64,000 nucleotides of DNA, taken from contig JAZGUH010000003.1 of NCBI GenBank assembly GCA_037893225.1, forward strand, positions 1,178,001 through 1,242,000, in the 5' to 3' direction. Position numbers and translations under genes: made by a program. Below are positions 1 to 10,135 of the stretch, one piece after another; position 1 is the first letter of the stretch; each line of letters starts with the position of its first letter. The notes below the pieces were generated by a model. The model was not told where the DNA came from. It worked only from the letters and a program-made list of their open reading frames with translations, and did not search any database. Source of the DNA: Hippasteria phrygiana (taxonomy: Eukaryota; Echinodermata; Asteroidea; Valvatida; Goniasteridae).

Positions 1-821
1 TTTTGATATCTTTTTCTTTCCTGTATTGTAAATTTGTATATCTGGTTTTTTTCATGGATTACTCCTGGAGCTCTACAAATTAAAAACGAAAACGGGGGGG
101 GGGGGGGGGGGGGGGGTGGGAGAGTAGGTCCAATAGTGTTTTGGATTTGTTTTTGAGACCACGTTGGAACTCGGCGAAGGGAAAGTACTTTCTGAAGGTG
201 TCCCCCCCAACTGCTCAAGGACGGACTCGCAAGGAGCCAATTCAACAAATTAAAGGGGCCATGGAAGACACCTTTTTGAAAGTGGGGGAGGGGAGGGGGG
301 GGGGGGGGGGGAGCAGCGCCGGTGCCAGCTGGCTGCTGCCCTTTTCTATGTTTTTCTTTATGCGGAACTTCCAAAAGTGGGGGGGGGGAAGGACATTTTC
401 CTTATATAAGTGGAAAAAATGGGGGGGGGGGGAACCTTCCCCCGTTCCGCCGCCACTGAGCATGGAGGAAGGATATAGATATTCCTTCCTCCATGCACTG
501 AGAGCCTCTTTTGCAAATCCAGAAGTGCGTAGATCGGTGCTGTTTTCGTCAATTTGGAATTCGTTAAAACGGAGCACTTTTTGTTCAATTTATGTTCCCG
601 CTATTTTGTTGAAATTGCATTCTACACTATTGACTGTTATTCTGTTGGGCGAATTTTTGTCAACTGTCGACATTATATAAACGCGATATCAAGTAAACGG
701 AAGCGCGCCCTCTATCCAAATCACACTTTGATCTGTTATTTTCGTGCACACGTGCATAAAACGCATGCTTGACGTGCGGCAACTAACTGCATGCTGTAAA
801 ACCTGGATGTCTAGGAATATC
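1..821. other. 5' flank of the NOPCHAP1 gene; low complexity
   Basis: No gene is recognised here. The stretch holds G runs (G23 at 94-116, a G-rich block at 284-312, further runs at 380-388 and 421-432) and a 35-bp near-perfect hairpin at 461-495 with CATGGAGGAAGG arms. Bases 496-567 are one copy of a dispersed repeat also seen at 5490-5560 and, inverted, at 3509-3569. The promoter of the downstream gene presumably lies here, but no TATA or initiator could be assigned. Confidence 0.5.
496..567 (+). repeat. Dispersed ~70-bp repeat, copy 1
   Basis: This segment aligns by eye with 5490-5560 (same orientation) and 3509-3569 (reverse orientation). All share a core with AGAAGTGCG or GGAAGTGCGCAGA followed by an AATTCGT end. 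It is probably a terminal part of a small transposon; the ends were not resolved. Confidence 0.5.
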
Positions 822-963
822 ATGGAGACGTCTTGTAATTTAAATAATGAGAGATGCCAACCAGAGCCAGTGCAAACTCATTCAAAGGATCTTCTTGATG
901 TCGGAAAGAGTATAAACGGTTCGTTACCTGTCCTAGGCAAATGTTCATTTCGATTTGTGACAA
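822..963 (+). CDS. NOPCHAP1: NOPCHAP1 (C12orf45-like), exon 1
   Basis: Predicted first coding exon of the box C/D snoRNP assembly cofactor NOPCHAP1, which in mammals bridges NOP58 to the RUVBL1/2 ATPases of the R2TP/PAQosome system in the nucleus. It encodes residues 1-47 plus one base. The ATG at 822 was chosen because it has A at -3 and G at +4; in-frame ATGs at 765 and 807 are alternatives. The exon ends at a CAA|GTAGGA donor in phase 1, which exactly complements the phase of exon 2, so codon 48 (Ile) is rebuilt across the junction. The spliced gene gives 183 residues, close to the roughly 185 of the human protein as I recall it. The family's N-terminal region is poorly conserved; here only a DLLDVGK...GSLPV stretch resembles it. 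Exon 1 is therefore less certain than exons 2 and 3. Confidence 0.5.
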
Positions 964-1225
964 GTAGGACCTGCACTGCAGCGTAGGCAGCGCATAGGCC
1001 TACGTACGTTAGGTTAAAATTACTTTGCAAGAAAGAGGGCGCTGTTTATTAAGACTTGAGTTTTGAGACTGACTAAAAATGTACATGTTAAAGCAAATTT
1101 TAATGACAACATTTTTGAAACATTCTCTTAACTAATAAAACATGAAAACTAAAGCAAAGATATTTGTACATGTGTGCATTATATTATAAGCACATCAATC
1201 AATTGCTTCATGATCCTGGCCTAGC

Positions 1226-2108
1226 CTAGTCCGAGTAACTTGGACCCTTTATCGCCTTTTTTAACATTTGGACATGATCTGGCGAGTAGTACTAGTACTA
1301 GTAGGGTCCAAGGCAAGTGTGCGATAGAGAATGGCTTTTAATTCAATCCAAACAAAAAATTCAAAATTCAACCTTACAACGGCCACCAAAATACTAGATA
1401 CACCACCATCTGAACAAGTGGAGTTCCATGATCAGATGAATGTACCAAGGTTTACTTAACATCCAAATAAAAAGTGAAATTTTACCGTTTAATTCCCAGA
1501 GACCCCCGCAGAACATGTCTTTTCGCTTTCTTGGAGTTCAAATAGTGACTCCTCGACCTTGCATGACGTCACCCTGATGCGCAGCGCCCGCATGCACCGT
1601 GCGACTGTTTCGTGAGTGGTATAACGGTCGCGGTACGTGTTCCTGTGTAGATACATGTAGTATATTGATTCGAGGTTGCACGCGCGTCATGGGGGGAGGG
1701 AATTCTTCACGAAACAGTCGCCGGCATAAACAGGTTGTCGCGCGGTGCATGCGGGCGCTGCGCATCAGGGTGACGTCATGCAAGGTCGAGGGGTCACTAT
1801 TTGAACTCCAAGAAAGCGAAAAGACATGTTCTGCGGGGGTCTCTGGGAATTCAACGGTAAATTTCACTTTTTATTTGGATGAGTAAACCTTGTACATTCA
1901 TCTGATTATGGATCTCCACTTGTTCAGATGGTGGCGTATCTAGTATTTTGGTGGCCGTTGTAAGGTTGAATTTTGATTTTTTGTTTGGATTTTAGACGAA
2001 TTGAATTAATGAATAGAAAATCGTCAAACGCTGCCTTGGACCCTACTTTCGCCAGATCATGTCAAAATGTTTAAAAAGGCGATAAAGGGTCCAAGTTACT
2101 CGGACTAG
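1226..2108. mobile_element. Foldback element: 0.88-kb near-palindrome
   Basis: Two arms of about 390 bp are inverted copies of each other around a spacer of about 100 bp. The outer ends are CTAGTCCGAGTAACTTGG and its complement. The inner arms contain GAACATGTCTTTTCGC and GCGAAAAGACATGTTC, and TGACGTCACCCTGATGCGCA on the left against its complement on the right. Small differences occur, such as an extra ACTAGTACTAGT on the left near 1290, so the arms have diverged slightly. No transposase frame is present; the opposing frames at 1538-1886 are mirror frames of the palindrome. It is a non-autonomous long-TIR or foldback DNA element of unknown superfamily. Confidence 0.8.
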
Positions 2109-2700
2109 TGCGGCATGGACGCCATGGCCAATGACTGAGTTTGGGCGAGTTGTTCTTGTTTGCTCAAGAACAACTCGTGTCTTCGTTCGTGTTCCGGCCA
2201 CTCGAACGCCCAAGAACGTCTGATAGCCAAGAGTGCCATCTATCGCTGGTAACCACACAAAATGTAACGGCTGTGCCCATGTTAGACTGGTTCCCAGTCC
2301 CTCCATTGTCCTTACATAGGGGGCGGAGACCAGTCTAGGCCCATGTACAATGTACATTATTCAAGCATTCGTTTCAAAAACCTGAATTTCAGACGCAAAA
2401 TAATTTAACGGAAGCACAATATATGGACTTCATTTTCCCCTAGGCCTAGTTTGTTCAGAAAAAGCTTTATTTTTCAAAACATTTGGAAGGGAATTCTAGG
2501 CAACATTACGCCAACTTTTTATGCTTCGTCAAATCATCCGCCATCTTTGGTCGTCTTCTACGCGCGTCAAATTACATCATGTTCTTGTAAACCCCGACTG
2601 GTCGGAGGTGTGTGATCTTGTTCTGAGTGCAATGTTCTCGGGTCGCGTTCCCGCCGTTCGGGCGCAAGAACAGACCGCCCGAACTCAGCCTATGATAATA

Positions 2701-3254
2701 ATGGCGTCCTAGCACTCAAAACGTACTATGCTAGAACTTGAGGTTTAAAAATCACAGTTTACCCACAGAAATGTTCTTTGGCATCATCTCTGCCAACAGT
2801 TTAATAGTCCATCTTTCCCGATGACGGGTAGAAATATTCCTCCAAAAATGTAAACATGCGGCTCAAAATCGTCTCGACGTGACGCTGACTTTGCAAACAA
2901 TAGGAGCAATACCTTGTCGCACTGCGACACCACGTGTCTCGACAATCTCCACTACACTAAATAGTCACGCCGACCGAGCAATCTGTGAAATGGACCTTGC
3001 GCACACGTACACACAGCAAACGACGAGGTATAGCTCCTCATGCTTGTGAAGTCGGCGTCACATCCACACGATTTTGAGCTGGAAATATCTCCTTTTCTTT
3101 ACATTTTTGGAGAAATATTTCTACCCGTCGGGAAAGATGACCTATTAAACTGTTGGCAGAGATGGTACCAAGAATATTTATGCAGAAAAACTGATTTTTA
3201 AACCTCTATTTCTAGCATAGTCCTCCCGTGCAGTTTCATGCGCAAGGACGCCAT
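2701..3254. mobile_element. Second foldback / long-TIR element
   Basis: The ends are ATGGCGTCCT at 2701 and its complement at 3245-3254. Inside, TACTATGCTAGAA pairs with TTCTAGCATAGT, CTGCCAACAGTTTAATAG with CTATTAAACTGTTGGCAG, and a GGGTAGAAATATT segment with AATATTTCTACCC. The arms are about 180 bp and the central spacer about 160 bp. No coding potential was seen. It is unrelated in sequence to the palindrome at 1226-2108. Confidence 0.7.
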
Positions 3255-3508
3255 ATCATGGCTTCCTTCGAGGGCTATTGCTTCCCCACGGCCTTCCTGC
3301 ATTGCCCACCCTCAATGTGGGTTTGGTCATTTTGATAATGACCAAACCCCCACCCTGGGGGAGCACCATTCTGTATAAAAGTCAAAGGCCGCTTTGTATT
3401 TTCACTCACATGAGGACCAAAGTCCCCACCCTTGGGCACGAAGAAAACGGACACCAATCCCAACATCTAGGGATGGGGTGGCCAATTAAGGGGAAGAGGG
3501 AACAATAG

Positions 3509-3569
3509 ACGAATTTCACATTAGCCACGTCTGCGCACTTCCGGGTTGAAAGAGAGGCTTTCAGTGCAA
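3509..3569 (-). repeat. Dispersed ~70-bp repeat, inverted copy
   Basis: Reverse complement of the unit at 496-567 and 5490-5560; it contains TCTGCGCACTTCCGGGTT and GACGAATTTCACAT. Confidence 0.5.
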
Positions 3570-3756
3570 AACAAACAGTGCTATTCAACAAACTTATTCA
3601 TGCATGCATAAATCGGGGCAAAGGGCAGCGTAGCGCATGGTCAGCAACTCGGCATGGTCAGCAACTCGGCATGGTCAAGCGGTAACGGTTTATCACAACA
3701 AAAATCCTCCAAATTCATTCCTTATCGACATTATGCCTTGCTCTATGGTTCAAGTA

Positions 3757-5120
3757 AGCCTGTTCGATATGACGATATTTCGCGATATTTCGATATTTTT
3801 TTCATATCGAAAATCGTATCGGCCCCTTTAACAAAAATAGAAATATCGGGGAATTCGATATACCGAAGAATATCGCGATATATGTTCCTTTTGGCCGCAT
3901 TAAGTGTGGATTTGTCCAGTTTACCTTGCTCGAAATTCCAGTTATTTCCAATTATTGGACGGTAGAACAGTATATAATGTATCATGATGTACCATGGAGG
4001 AATACAAAAATACATACATGCACTAAATGTGTCGTTTCTTTGACCATTTTCTAAACCCCGCTCCGCGCGATTTACCCTCTGCGCCGTGAGTTTGTATATG
4101 CCGGCAATCGTGGACCTAGGACAAAAGAATTCGAGCGTAGACAAAGGGGTCCACGTTTGACCTAACGTCCATGATTGAAAATCGTGTACAAAACCAATGG
4201 GAGGCCTTCCGAAAAAGTGGAACAATGGGAGGTCCACGATTGCACCCGTTTACATGACTGTGTGCGTTGTCAAGTGCAAACAACCACACTGAATGCTACC
4301 GTCTTATTCCTAGTGTACAATGTACGTACCTACACACTTGCGAACTCGTCTTGAGATCGAGGGGTATGGCAATTGTTTGCAATAAGGTCAACCCCTGTAG
4401 CGCATCTGCGCGTGCGCGTTGCTTTGTTGCTAGCCTTGGTCAAGTGCAAGCAACCGCACTGAATGCCACCGTCTTTCCCCAGTGTACAAGGCACACGTAC
4501 GTGTAGTTACGTGTAGCGAACTTGAGAAAAGATTAAAACACGTGCTGCGCATCCAATGTACATTGTGCAATGTCATGCCGTATTCACAAAATATACGACA
4601 CGGTTGTTTTTTGACAGCTCACATGTGATCGTCCATGGTATTATCATATGTTACTAATCAACAATGCTGAAATAGAAACAAACGCTAGTCTTTCTGGAGT
4701 GCCATAAAGAAGCCAACTGAAGGTAGGCCTAAATGTCGTAAAACTCCAAATATTCAACGAGCGGAGGGAAGCCTTTTCAACCCGGCCCCCCGTTCCTGCC
4801 GCGTGCCGGCCCCGACGGCAACATATTTTTTGGCCCCCGATCTTGCCGATCCCGCCCCCGAACTTGCCAGCCCCGGCCCGATTCGCGATCTCGGTGGCCA
4901 GCCCCGATATTAAATTTTAGCGGATCTGAGCTTAATCCCGGCTGGCCCGATCCCGGTGGCCCCGATCTCATGATGCCGTGGTGACTTCCATCATGTATTT
5001 GTTTTTATTCCTCCGTTCTTCCGGTAAGGAAAAAGTGACGTCATCACGATAATATCGAATATCGCGTTATTTTTTGCCGATATTTCGGTATCAAAATAAA
5101 TGAATATCGAACAGCCTTAT
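3757..5120. mobile_element. 1.36-kb hAT-like composite element with direct target repeat
   Basis: The element is bounded by AAGCCTGTTCGATAT on the left and ATATCGAACAGCCTTAT on the right, an inverted pair. GTTCAAGTA occurs directly outside both ends (3748-3756 and 5121-5129), a direct repeat of 8-9 bp as expected for hAT-type insertion. The subterminal regions are rich in CGATATT motifs. The interior holds a dispersed repeat (3880-4735, second copy at 45865-46620), a nested MITE at about 4088-4264 and a GC-rich block at 4775-4975 with repeated CCCCGATC-like units. No transposase frame was found, so it is non-autonomous. Confidence 0.65.
4088..4264. mobile_element. MITE of the CCGGCAATCGTGGAC family, copy 1
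   Basis: Ends carry CCGGCAATCGTGGAC on the left and a degraded GTCCACGATTG on the right. The interior shares GACAAAAG, GGGAGGCCTTCCGAAAAAGT and AATCGTGTACAAAAC with the copy at 38050-38240. The other copy of the surrounding long repeat (45.9-46.6 kb) lacks it, so it inserted after that repeat had spread. Exact ends are uncertain by about 10 bp. Confidence 0.65.
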
Positions 5121-5489
5121 GTTCAAGTATTTAAGAGAACAATGATTTAAAAATAAATGTATCTGCATAAGATCGTGTTTAGATGACTCAGCGATATTTC
5201 AAAATGTTAAATATTTTACTATGTTAAAATGTACACAATAAAAATGACATAGGGGAAAGAGTTCTATATCAGGCTATCACTTATTTTCCCTTAATAGGAC
5301 TTAAAAACTACAAAAAGTGTAAATCTGATGAAGAAACACAAATTTAGGAGGGAAAAAATTTCAACTTATTCTTTGAAAATACTTTGACTTTTTCTGTCAT
5401 GGCCCGTAGACTTTGTGCATGAGGTCCTTCTCTAAGTGATGGCCAGATATGGAACTCTTTCCGACATAGGTTGTTTACCACCGTACTTA

Positions 5490-5560
5490 GCAGTGAGCCG
5501 CACTTTCAAACCCGGAAGTGCGCAGATTGGTGCTATTTTCGTCGATGTGAAATTCGTCTA
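5490..5560 (+). repeat. Dispersed ~70-bp repeat, copy 2
   Basis: Same family as 496-567; it contains CCGGAAGTGCGCAGATTGG and GTGAAATTCGTCTA. Confidence 0.5.
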
Positions 5561-6610
5561 CTATAAAAGGTGCATAATCACAATGAACCCTTTCACAGGA
5601 ATCTACGCTATGTTTTTCACAGGACAAATTGTTTATTATAGAACATGTTCCTGTCTGTGACCCAAAGATCAAACATCACGTAGCCTCCAGAAATGCATGT
5701 GAAATAAACAATGACTGAATGCCATGACAAACATGGCATAACTTGACATGAAAGGGTCTTTTGAGTCTAGTAACTACACGTACATGAGGTGTACTAATGT
5801 CTTATTATGGGTAAAACTGATGTTTTTGTCCCTTTTCCTTTGCCAAAACTGCAGATCCACTTCTGATCAGAAAGAAGACACCATATAGAATGCCACCTTC
5901 CTCGGGTATGTGTGGAATTTCTCAAATGCACTACATGCCCAGCCATAGTACTGAATTCATATTCAGTCTTTCACACTGATAATTTTGTATTATATTCAAT
6001 TGGAAATTAGCCATTTACATGTATGTTGTGTAGGCCTTACAGTTTCAAAACTACAGAAAGATGTTACTTTAATACCCCTAATGCCAAAATCTGTCGGGAA
6101 CAGAAAAATCATGAAAAATAACCGAACCTTCCTTGACAACTGTCTAAACATTTGTGGCACATTGTTAGTTCAAGATTTATGTCAGCAAAATCTGTAAAAC
6201 AATGAGGGAGAAATTTAACATGTACATGTTTGTGAATATTATGAGTGACCATACACTGCCAAGAACATCAGAAAACACAATTTTCTTTCTGTATATTGCA
6301 CGGAAAATTATTCTAGACTAACAAAAGTCTACAAATGAAAGTTTGTGCCATGTTTTATACAATTGTAAACACAAATGGATGGTTATATTCAAAGGGGTGC
6401 AATCTGTAATGATTCTGTGAAGAATAATGCATGTGAACCAGCGAAATGCAAGTTCCAACTCGTGGTTCTCACTGCTAGGCCACACAGTGCCCTCTACGGG
6501 CCGTGCATAAAGCTGATGGGACACGAGTCGACAGACCGCACAACATGATATCATGCTTGTTCCATTTATTGGACTTGACCTTCAACCTGTGTCTGATCAA
6601 GCCCCGAGGT

Positions 6611-6780
6611 CACTGATCTCTTTGTAAACTGGACAGTGCATTGGCTGTTCGAGCTGAAGTTGCCTTCCGGCACATTAGTACTCCCATTACAATACATTAT
6701 TAATATGGCCGCTGCTGGCAAACAATTTTCGTACAGCATGCAATGCCCAATGAGCTATGCAGTTTACTTAGAGATCAGTG
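6611..6780. mobile_element. 170-bp hAT-like MITE (CACTGATCTC ends)
   Basis: TIRs CACTGATCTCTTTGTAAACT and its near-complement AGTTTACTTAGAGATCAGTG bound 170 bp. Flanks CCCCGAGG and CCTCAAGG are a plausible decayed 8-bp target duplication. The interior shares CACTCCCATT-like sequence with the related element at 37471-37724. The ATG at 6705, followed by a 25-codon frame and a GTAAGC, lies inside this element. Confidence 0.65.
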
Positions 6781-7100
6781 CCTCAAGGTAAGCAGCTAAG
6801 GTTAATATTAAAGAGGATAATTCATAACAAAAACATTCCCCCATTGCAGTGTCTATAATGCATCTGCAAATTTAGAAACTAAATAACAGTTTGTATCCTT
6901 TGCTGTGTATGTCTTGCCAGCAGGTTCCTGTTTGTTACAGGCTACTGAATTTGGACCTGTATATTCATAATAGAATGACAGAATGAGAACAGAGGATATA
7001 ACAGGAGAATGTGTCATAAGGATTTTTTATTTTTTTTATTTAAGTCCCCTAATACAAGGCTAAAAGCCATTCTACATGTAGGTAAAGAGTTACGATAAGA

Positions 7101-7145
7101 GGTGGTAGGGTTGGCGACATTTTGAATTGCCAACCCTATACCACC
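7101..7145. repeat. Hairpin in intron 1
   Basis: GGTGGTAGGGTTGGC at 7101-7115 pairs with GCCAACCCTATACCACC at 7129-7145, with a two-base bulge. It may be a remnant of a small inverted-repeat element. Confidence 0.5.
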
Positions 7146-7535
7146 CTTATGGTTTTCCTAGTTCCAGATCTAAATAGAGGATAATTCTTCAGATTGCAGA
7201 GAAATTATCCCAATTTTCAGACCTACATGATTAGACCCAGGCGGGTTAACTTCCACCGTCGGTGAGACCAACTCACCTCCCCCCACGTGTATGCATAAAC
7301 TATAAAAGACACTGACTTTGGAAATGCATGCACTTATACTGGTCAGTTGTTTATTATTTCGTAGTTGATATGCAAGTCAAGGGACACATCCCCCTTTTCT
7401 TCTGGCTATGGTCAAGTGAAATGTAAAAGTTGTTAATGGCGACCATGTTTACAGCAATCTTCTCAATATTGAACAGAATAATTTAACAGTCGGTAATATC
7501 CATTGCTTTTCCCCGGGTGTTTTTCACGTTGTCAG

Positions 7536-7672
7536 TCTTGAGTCAAGTGAAGTCTTTCCTACCCAAGATGCAGGAGGCAAACTGCGCACTGGAGGAGCGA
7601 TTGAAGACGGCCCCACCAGAGGAAGTGGACATCGAGAATATTGCAGATTGCGAGAAAGAAGTCATCGAGATG
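7536..7672 (+). CDS. NOPCHAP1: NOPCHAP1, exon 2
   Basis: This exon encodes residues 48 (split codon) to 93, including KSFLPKMQEAN, APPEEVDIENI and EVIEM. I recognise these as the conserved core of NOPCHAP1; the human protein has QTFLPQMAQAN, APPGRFNIENI and KVIQM in the same order and spacing. The acceptor follows a pyrimidine-rich tract ending TCAG, and the donor is ATG|GTAAAA in phase 0. An ATG at 7568 lies within the conserved block, so it is unlikely to be the true start, because it would remove the SFLPK motif. The protein is expected to bind NOP58 and the RUVBL1/2 ring in the nucleus; this role is carried over from the mammalian family and is not visible in the sequence itself. Confidence 0.85.
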
Positions 7673-8571
7673 GTAAAAAGCAAAATATACAAATAAACAA
7701 AAACCTCCAATATAATAAACAAAAATACAGTGGAGCTTCAGCTTTGAGCATCATGGGATCCACTAAAAAATGTTCTGTGTAGCGGTAGCTCGGTACAGTG
7801 AATTATGGAATGCATTGAATACAACCATTGAGAGCTAAAGAGGACATTGATTATAACCAAATGTTCGGAAGAAAACGGTGTTTGTTTTTTAGCAGAGTTC
7901 TATTTTTCACATTGGTGTAGTGGTTCTTTCCGTGCCTTCCATCTCTGGTAACAGCCAGTTTAATCTCCATCCGGTTGCAAGAAGTGCATTGGATTTTCAG
8001 TCCCTACGTGTTTGCGTGGGTTTCCCCCAAGAATAATTTTTTAGGGGTTTTCCTCCCACTACTAAAGCTGGAATTCAAACTGGGATCCGAGGGAGAACAG
8101 TGCTAATGCACATGATCAGGCTACCCAGGATAAATGAGACATAATTAACTCTATTGTCTAATTAAAATCAATGTGATTCAAATCAGATTATAGATCCACT
8201 AAAATAAATAAACTTTATCAAAAGATATGTTGTGCAGATACCAATGCCCATGAACTATGTAAAGTTAACTAAATTCCTTGTTTGAATACGAATAATATTT
8301 TAGTGTGCTTTTTCACTCTTCAGAATGTTCATGCTATTTTCTGACATGTGAGGGCACTAGAGTGGATGTGAGACTAGTAATACTTCTCTTATTTTGACAA
8401 GATTTGTAATTTTTAAAACCAGTGTCCTGGGATTTTTTGAAAGTAGCATATTTAACACATTGAATATCACTTTGAGGTAGACAAGGGTTTCTTATTAAAA
8501 AAAAGAAAAAGAAAAAAAACGGGGCCTTTCGAATGTAAATTTAGAAAATATTTGTCTCTTTGTGTGTTCAG
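7673..8571 (+). other. Intron 2 of NOPCHAP1
   Basis: The intron is bounded by GTAAAA and a TGTGTGTTCAG acceptor. No transposon with clear ends was seen; it contains an A-rich stretch at 8497-8519. Confidence 0.8.
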
Positions 8572-8844
8572 AATTTGGCTGTCTTTGCTCAAGATGACAG
8601 CTCATCTGAAGATGAAGATGACGAAGGGGATAATAGTCAAGATGACACATCAGATGAGGGCTCGGACAATGACACACTTTCCTCACTTAGAGAAGTTACA
8701 ACCTCAAACATCAAGTTGCCAAAAAGATCAGGCAAACCAAAGAGAACTGTGATCGAAGATCTCTCCGAGGATGCTGAGGTCATAGAGCACGATGTCGGGT
8801 CAGAGGTTAAACCAAAGAGTCGAGGAGAGTCATCTTTGTCATGA
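8572..8844 (+). CDS. NOPCHAP1: NOPCHAP1, terminal exon 3
   Basis: This exon encodes residues 94-183 and the TGA stop. It begins NLAVFAQDDSSSEDEDD, continues with an acidic serine/aspartate tract of about 35 residues, then has EVTTSNIKLPK, a lysine-rich segment (KRSGKPKR), and a shorter acidic tail. Human NOPCHAP1 has the matching series: a VALFEM-like segment, the Ser/Glu/Asp tract, and EVTIDNIKLP. The order and length leave little doubt about the family. The acidic tract is probably disordered and rich in casein kinase 2-type sites. The exon joins exon 2 in phase 0. No AATAAA could be assigned with confidence downstream. Confidence 0.88.
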   Translation, partial: NLAVFAQDDSSSEDEDDEGDNSQDDTSDEGSDNDTLSSLREVTTSNIKLPKRSGKPKRTVIEDLSEDAEVIEHDVGSEVKPKSRGESSLS

Positions 8845-9429
8845 ACTTGTAGAGGTGCTTCCTGTGGATTAGAAACAAGATGGTGCTGCAGACCTACAAC
8901 ATGGAGTGGGGAAACAAAAAAACTGATATGACCAGATGACCAACAATAAGCCAGTTTGGTATTTCAACTGCGCATGTGCACAGTGACATCTTATCCCGCA
9001 TAACCTAACGCGCACGTGTAAACGCAAAAGGTGGTCGCAAAACGCGCACGTGTTAAATTCAATCAGAAAGGGCATTCGTGTAACATGGCGTGACATAACA
9101 TGAACGTCAGCAATTTTATCCCGAATAACCTTTGACCTTTGATGAGATACCGAACTGGCTTATTGTCCAGACAGTTTTTAAGACAATTTCTGTTCCTCTT
9201 TGAGACAGTGGATGTAACTTTATCATGTTTCCGTTTGTGTTGCGTGGAGATGCTGCAAAGAGTTTGTTACCAGAAAGAATCCAGATAATTTAAGATTGTC
9301 TGAAAAGTTTGAGCGGTTCTGTTCCCTTTTGAATACTCCTTTCGGGAACAGTGTGCTTCTGTTGGGAACAGGCAGTTCCCGAGTGAATGTCGACCATCTT
9401 TCACTTGATCCCCATGCATTCCTGCCTAG
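8845..9429. other. 3' flank of NOPCHAP1
   Basis: This stretch carries the 3' UTR and intergenic sequence. Two short matches CGCGCACGTGT near 9008 and 9043 are noted. No gene or element with definable ends was seen. Confidence 0.5.
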
Positions 9430-9633
9430 CAGTGATGTAGTCGAGACCACCAGGCACAAGACCATTCACAAGACCATTCACAAGACCATTCACAAGACCA
9501 GCTACAAGACCAGCTAACAGGCACAAAGGAATGCTTTTATTACAGTTCATTTGAATAGCTCGAGACTTGAATTCAGACTGAAGGTCTTGCGATGGTCTTG
9601 CAGGGTCTTGTAATGGTCTTGACTACATCACTG
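9430..9633. mobile_element. hAT-type MITE (CAGTGATGTAGTCGAGACC family), copy 1
   Basis: TIRs CAGTGATGTAGTCGAGACC and GGTCTTGACTACATCACTG bound 204 bp. The 8-bp flanks CTGCCTAG and TTGCCTAG differ at one base, fitting a hAT target duplication. The interior is a small tandem array of CAAGACCATTCA-like units at 9458-9512 with complementary units near the right end, so much of the element can fold back. Confidence 0.8.
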
Positions 9634-9706
9634 TTGCCTAGGCCATTCCCTGTTAGAACAGCAGATGCATCCAATTAGAACAGATGGTGTTTCTGGTGCA
9701 TATGAA

Positions 9707-9875
9707 GCACGATATGGGGGAAAAGGGAACCCCCCTCTTTTGTGTTGGTCATTGTGTTCCCGGAATCTCAGGAATTCTATTTAGAAATCTAGGGGGATGT
9801 GTTAGATAACAATAATCTGGAGTGTGCTTAGGGTATAGGGATAAAAGGGGGGTACCCCTTTCCCCCATATCGTGC
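9707..9875. mobile_element. 169-bp inverted-repeat MITE (GCACGATATGGGGG ends)
   Basis: GCACGATATGGGGGAAA at the left and TTTCCCCCATATCGTGC at the right are perfect inverted copies; the complementary segments continue inward through a run of six C/G. TSD and superfamily were not resolved. Confidence 0.7.
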
Positions 9876-9885
9876 AGGGTATCTT

Positions 9886-10135
9886 CTGGTGAAACATACT
9901 AAGCAGTCAAACGCCCCTTGCCACCGGGCATTACATGGGAGAACCCAGGGCGCCAGGCCGGGTTGTGCAGCCAAGCAAAACGGAAACAAGAGGCTTGTGC
10001 AGCCAAGCATAACAGACGCAATACCCCACTAATGGATTGAAAATGCAGAGATTGGCACACACAGACGTCAACCGGCCAGGTGGAAATTTTTAATTGGCAC
10101 GTATTTGGGGCAACCGGTGGCAAGGGTTAATTATG
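9886..10135. repeat. Degenerate member of the GTGCAGCCAAGC family
   Basis: Two copies of TTGTGCAGCCAAGC occur at 9961 and 9990, followed by GGATTGAAAATGCAGA and ACCGGCCAGGTGG. The same block order occurs in the TTAA-flanked elements at 53373-53577 and 55049-55215. The ends here are too decayed to show TTAA target sites. Confidence 0.45.

Larger units (their letters stand above)
964..7535 (+). other. Intron 1 of NOPCHAP1, filled with transposons
   Basis: This 6.5-kb intron runs from the GTAGGA donor to a pyrimidine-rich acceptor ending GTTGTCAG. It holds the foldback elements at 1226-2108 and 2701-3254, the composite element at 3757-5120 and a hAT-like MITE at 6611-6780. Bases 3316-3350 contain a short hairpin built on GGTTTGGTCATT. 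In 5130-6610 only the dispersed repeat at 5490-5560 stands out; 6781-7535 holds only the hairpin at 7101-7145. No other coding exon was recognised. Confidence 0.5.

Noticed and set aside
1538..1886. Overlapping frames of 95 and 109 codons on opposite strands
   Set aside because: They are mirror images created by the palindrome at 1226-2108, with no recognisable protein motif.
4777..4971. 64-codon minus-strand frame rich in Gly/Arg/Pro
   Set aside because: It reflects the GC-rich CCCCGATC-type block inside the 3757-5120 element and has no domain.
6705..6787. ATG-started 27-codon frame (MAAAGKQFSY...) ending near a GTAAGC, considered as NOPCHAP1 exon 1
   Set aside because: It lies inside the hAT-like MITE at 6611-6780 (its donor is in the target flank), a related element occurs at 37471-37724, and the peptide has no resemblance to the family. 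The exon at 822-963 fits phase and length better.
9458..9512. Regular short repeats considered as a CRISPR-like array
   Set aside because: The units are directly tandem without spacers, lie inside a hAT MITE, and the sequence is from an animal genome.
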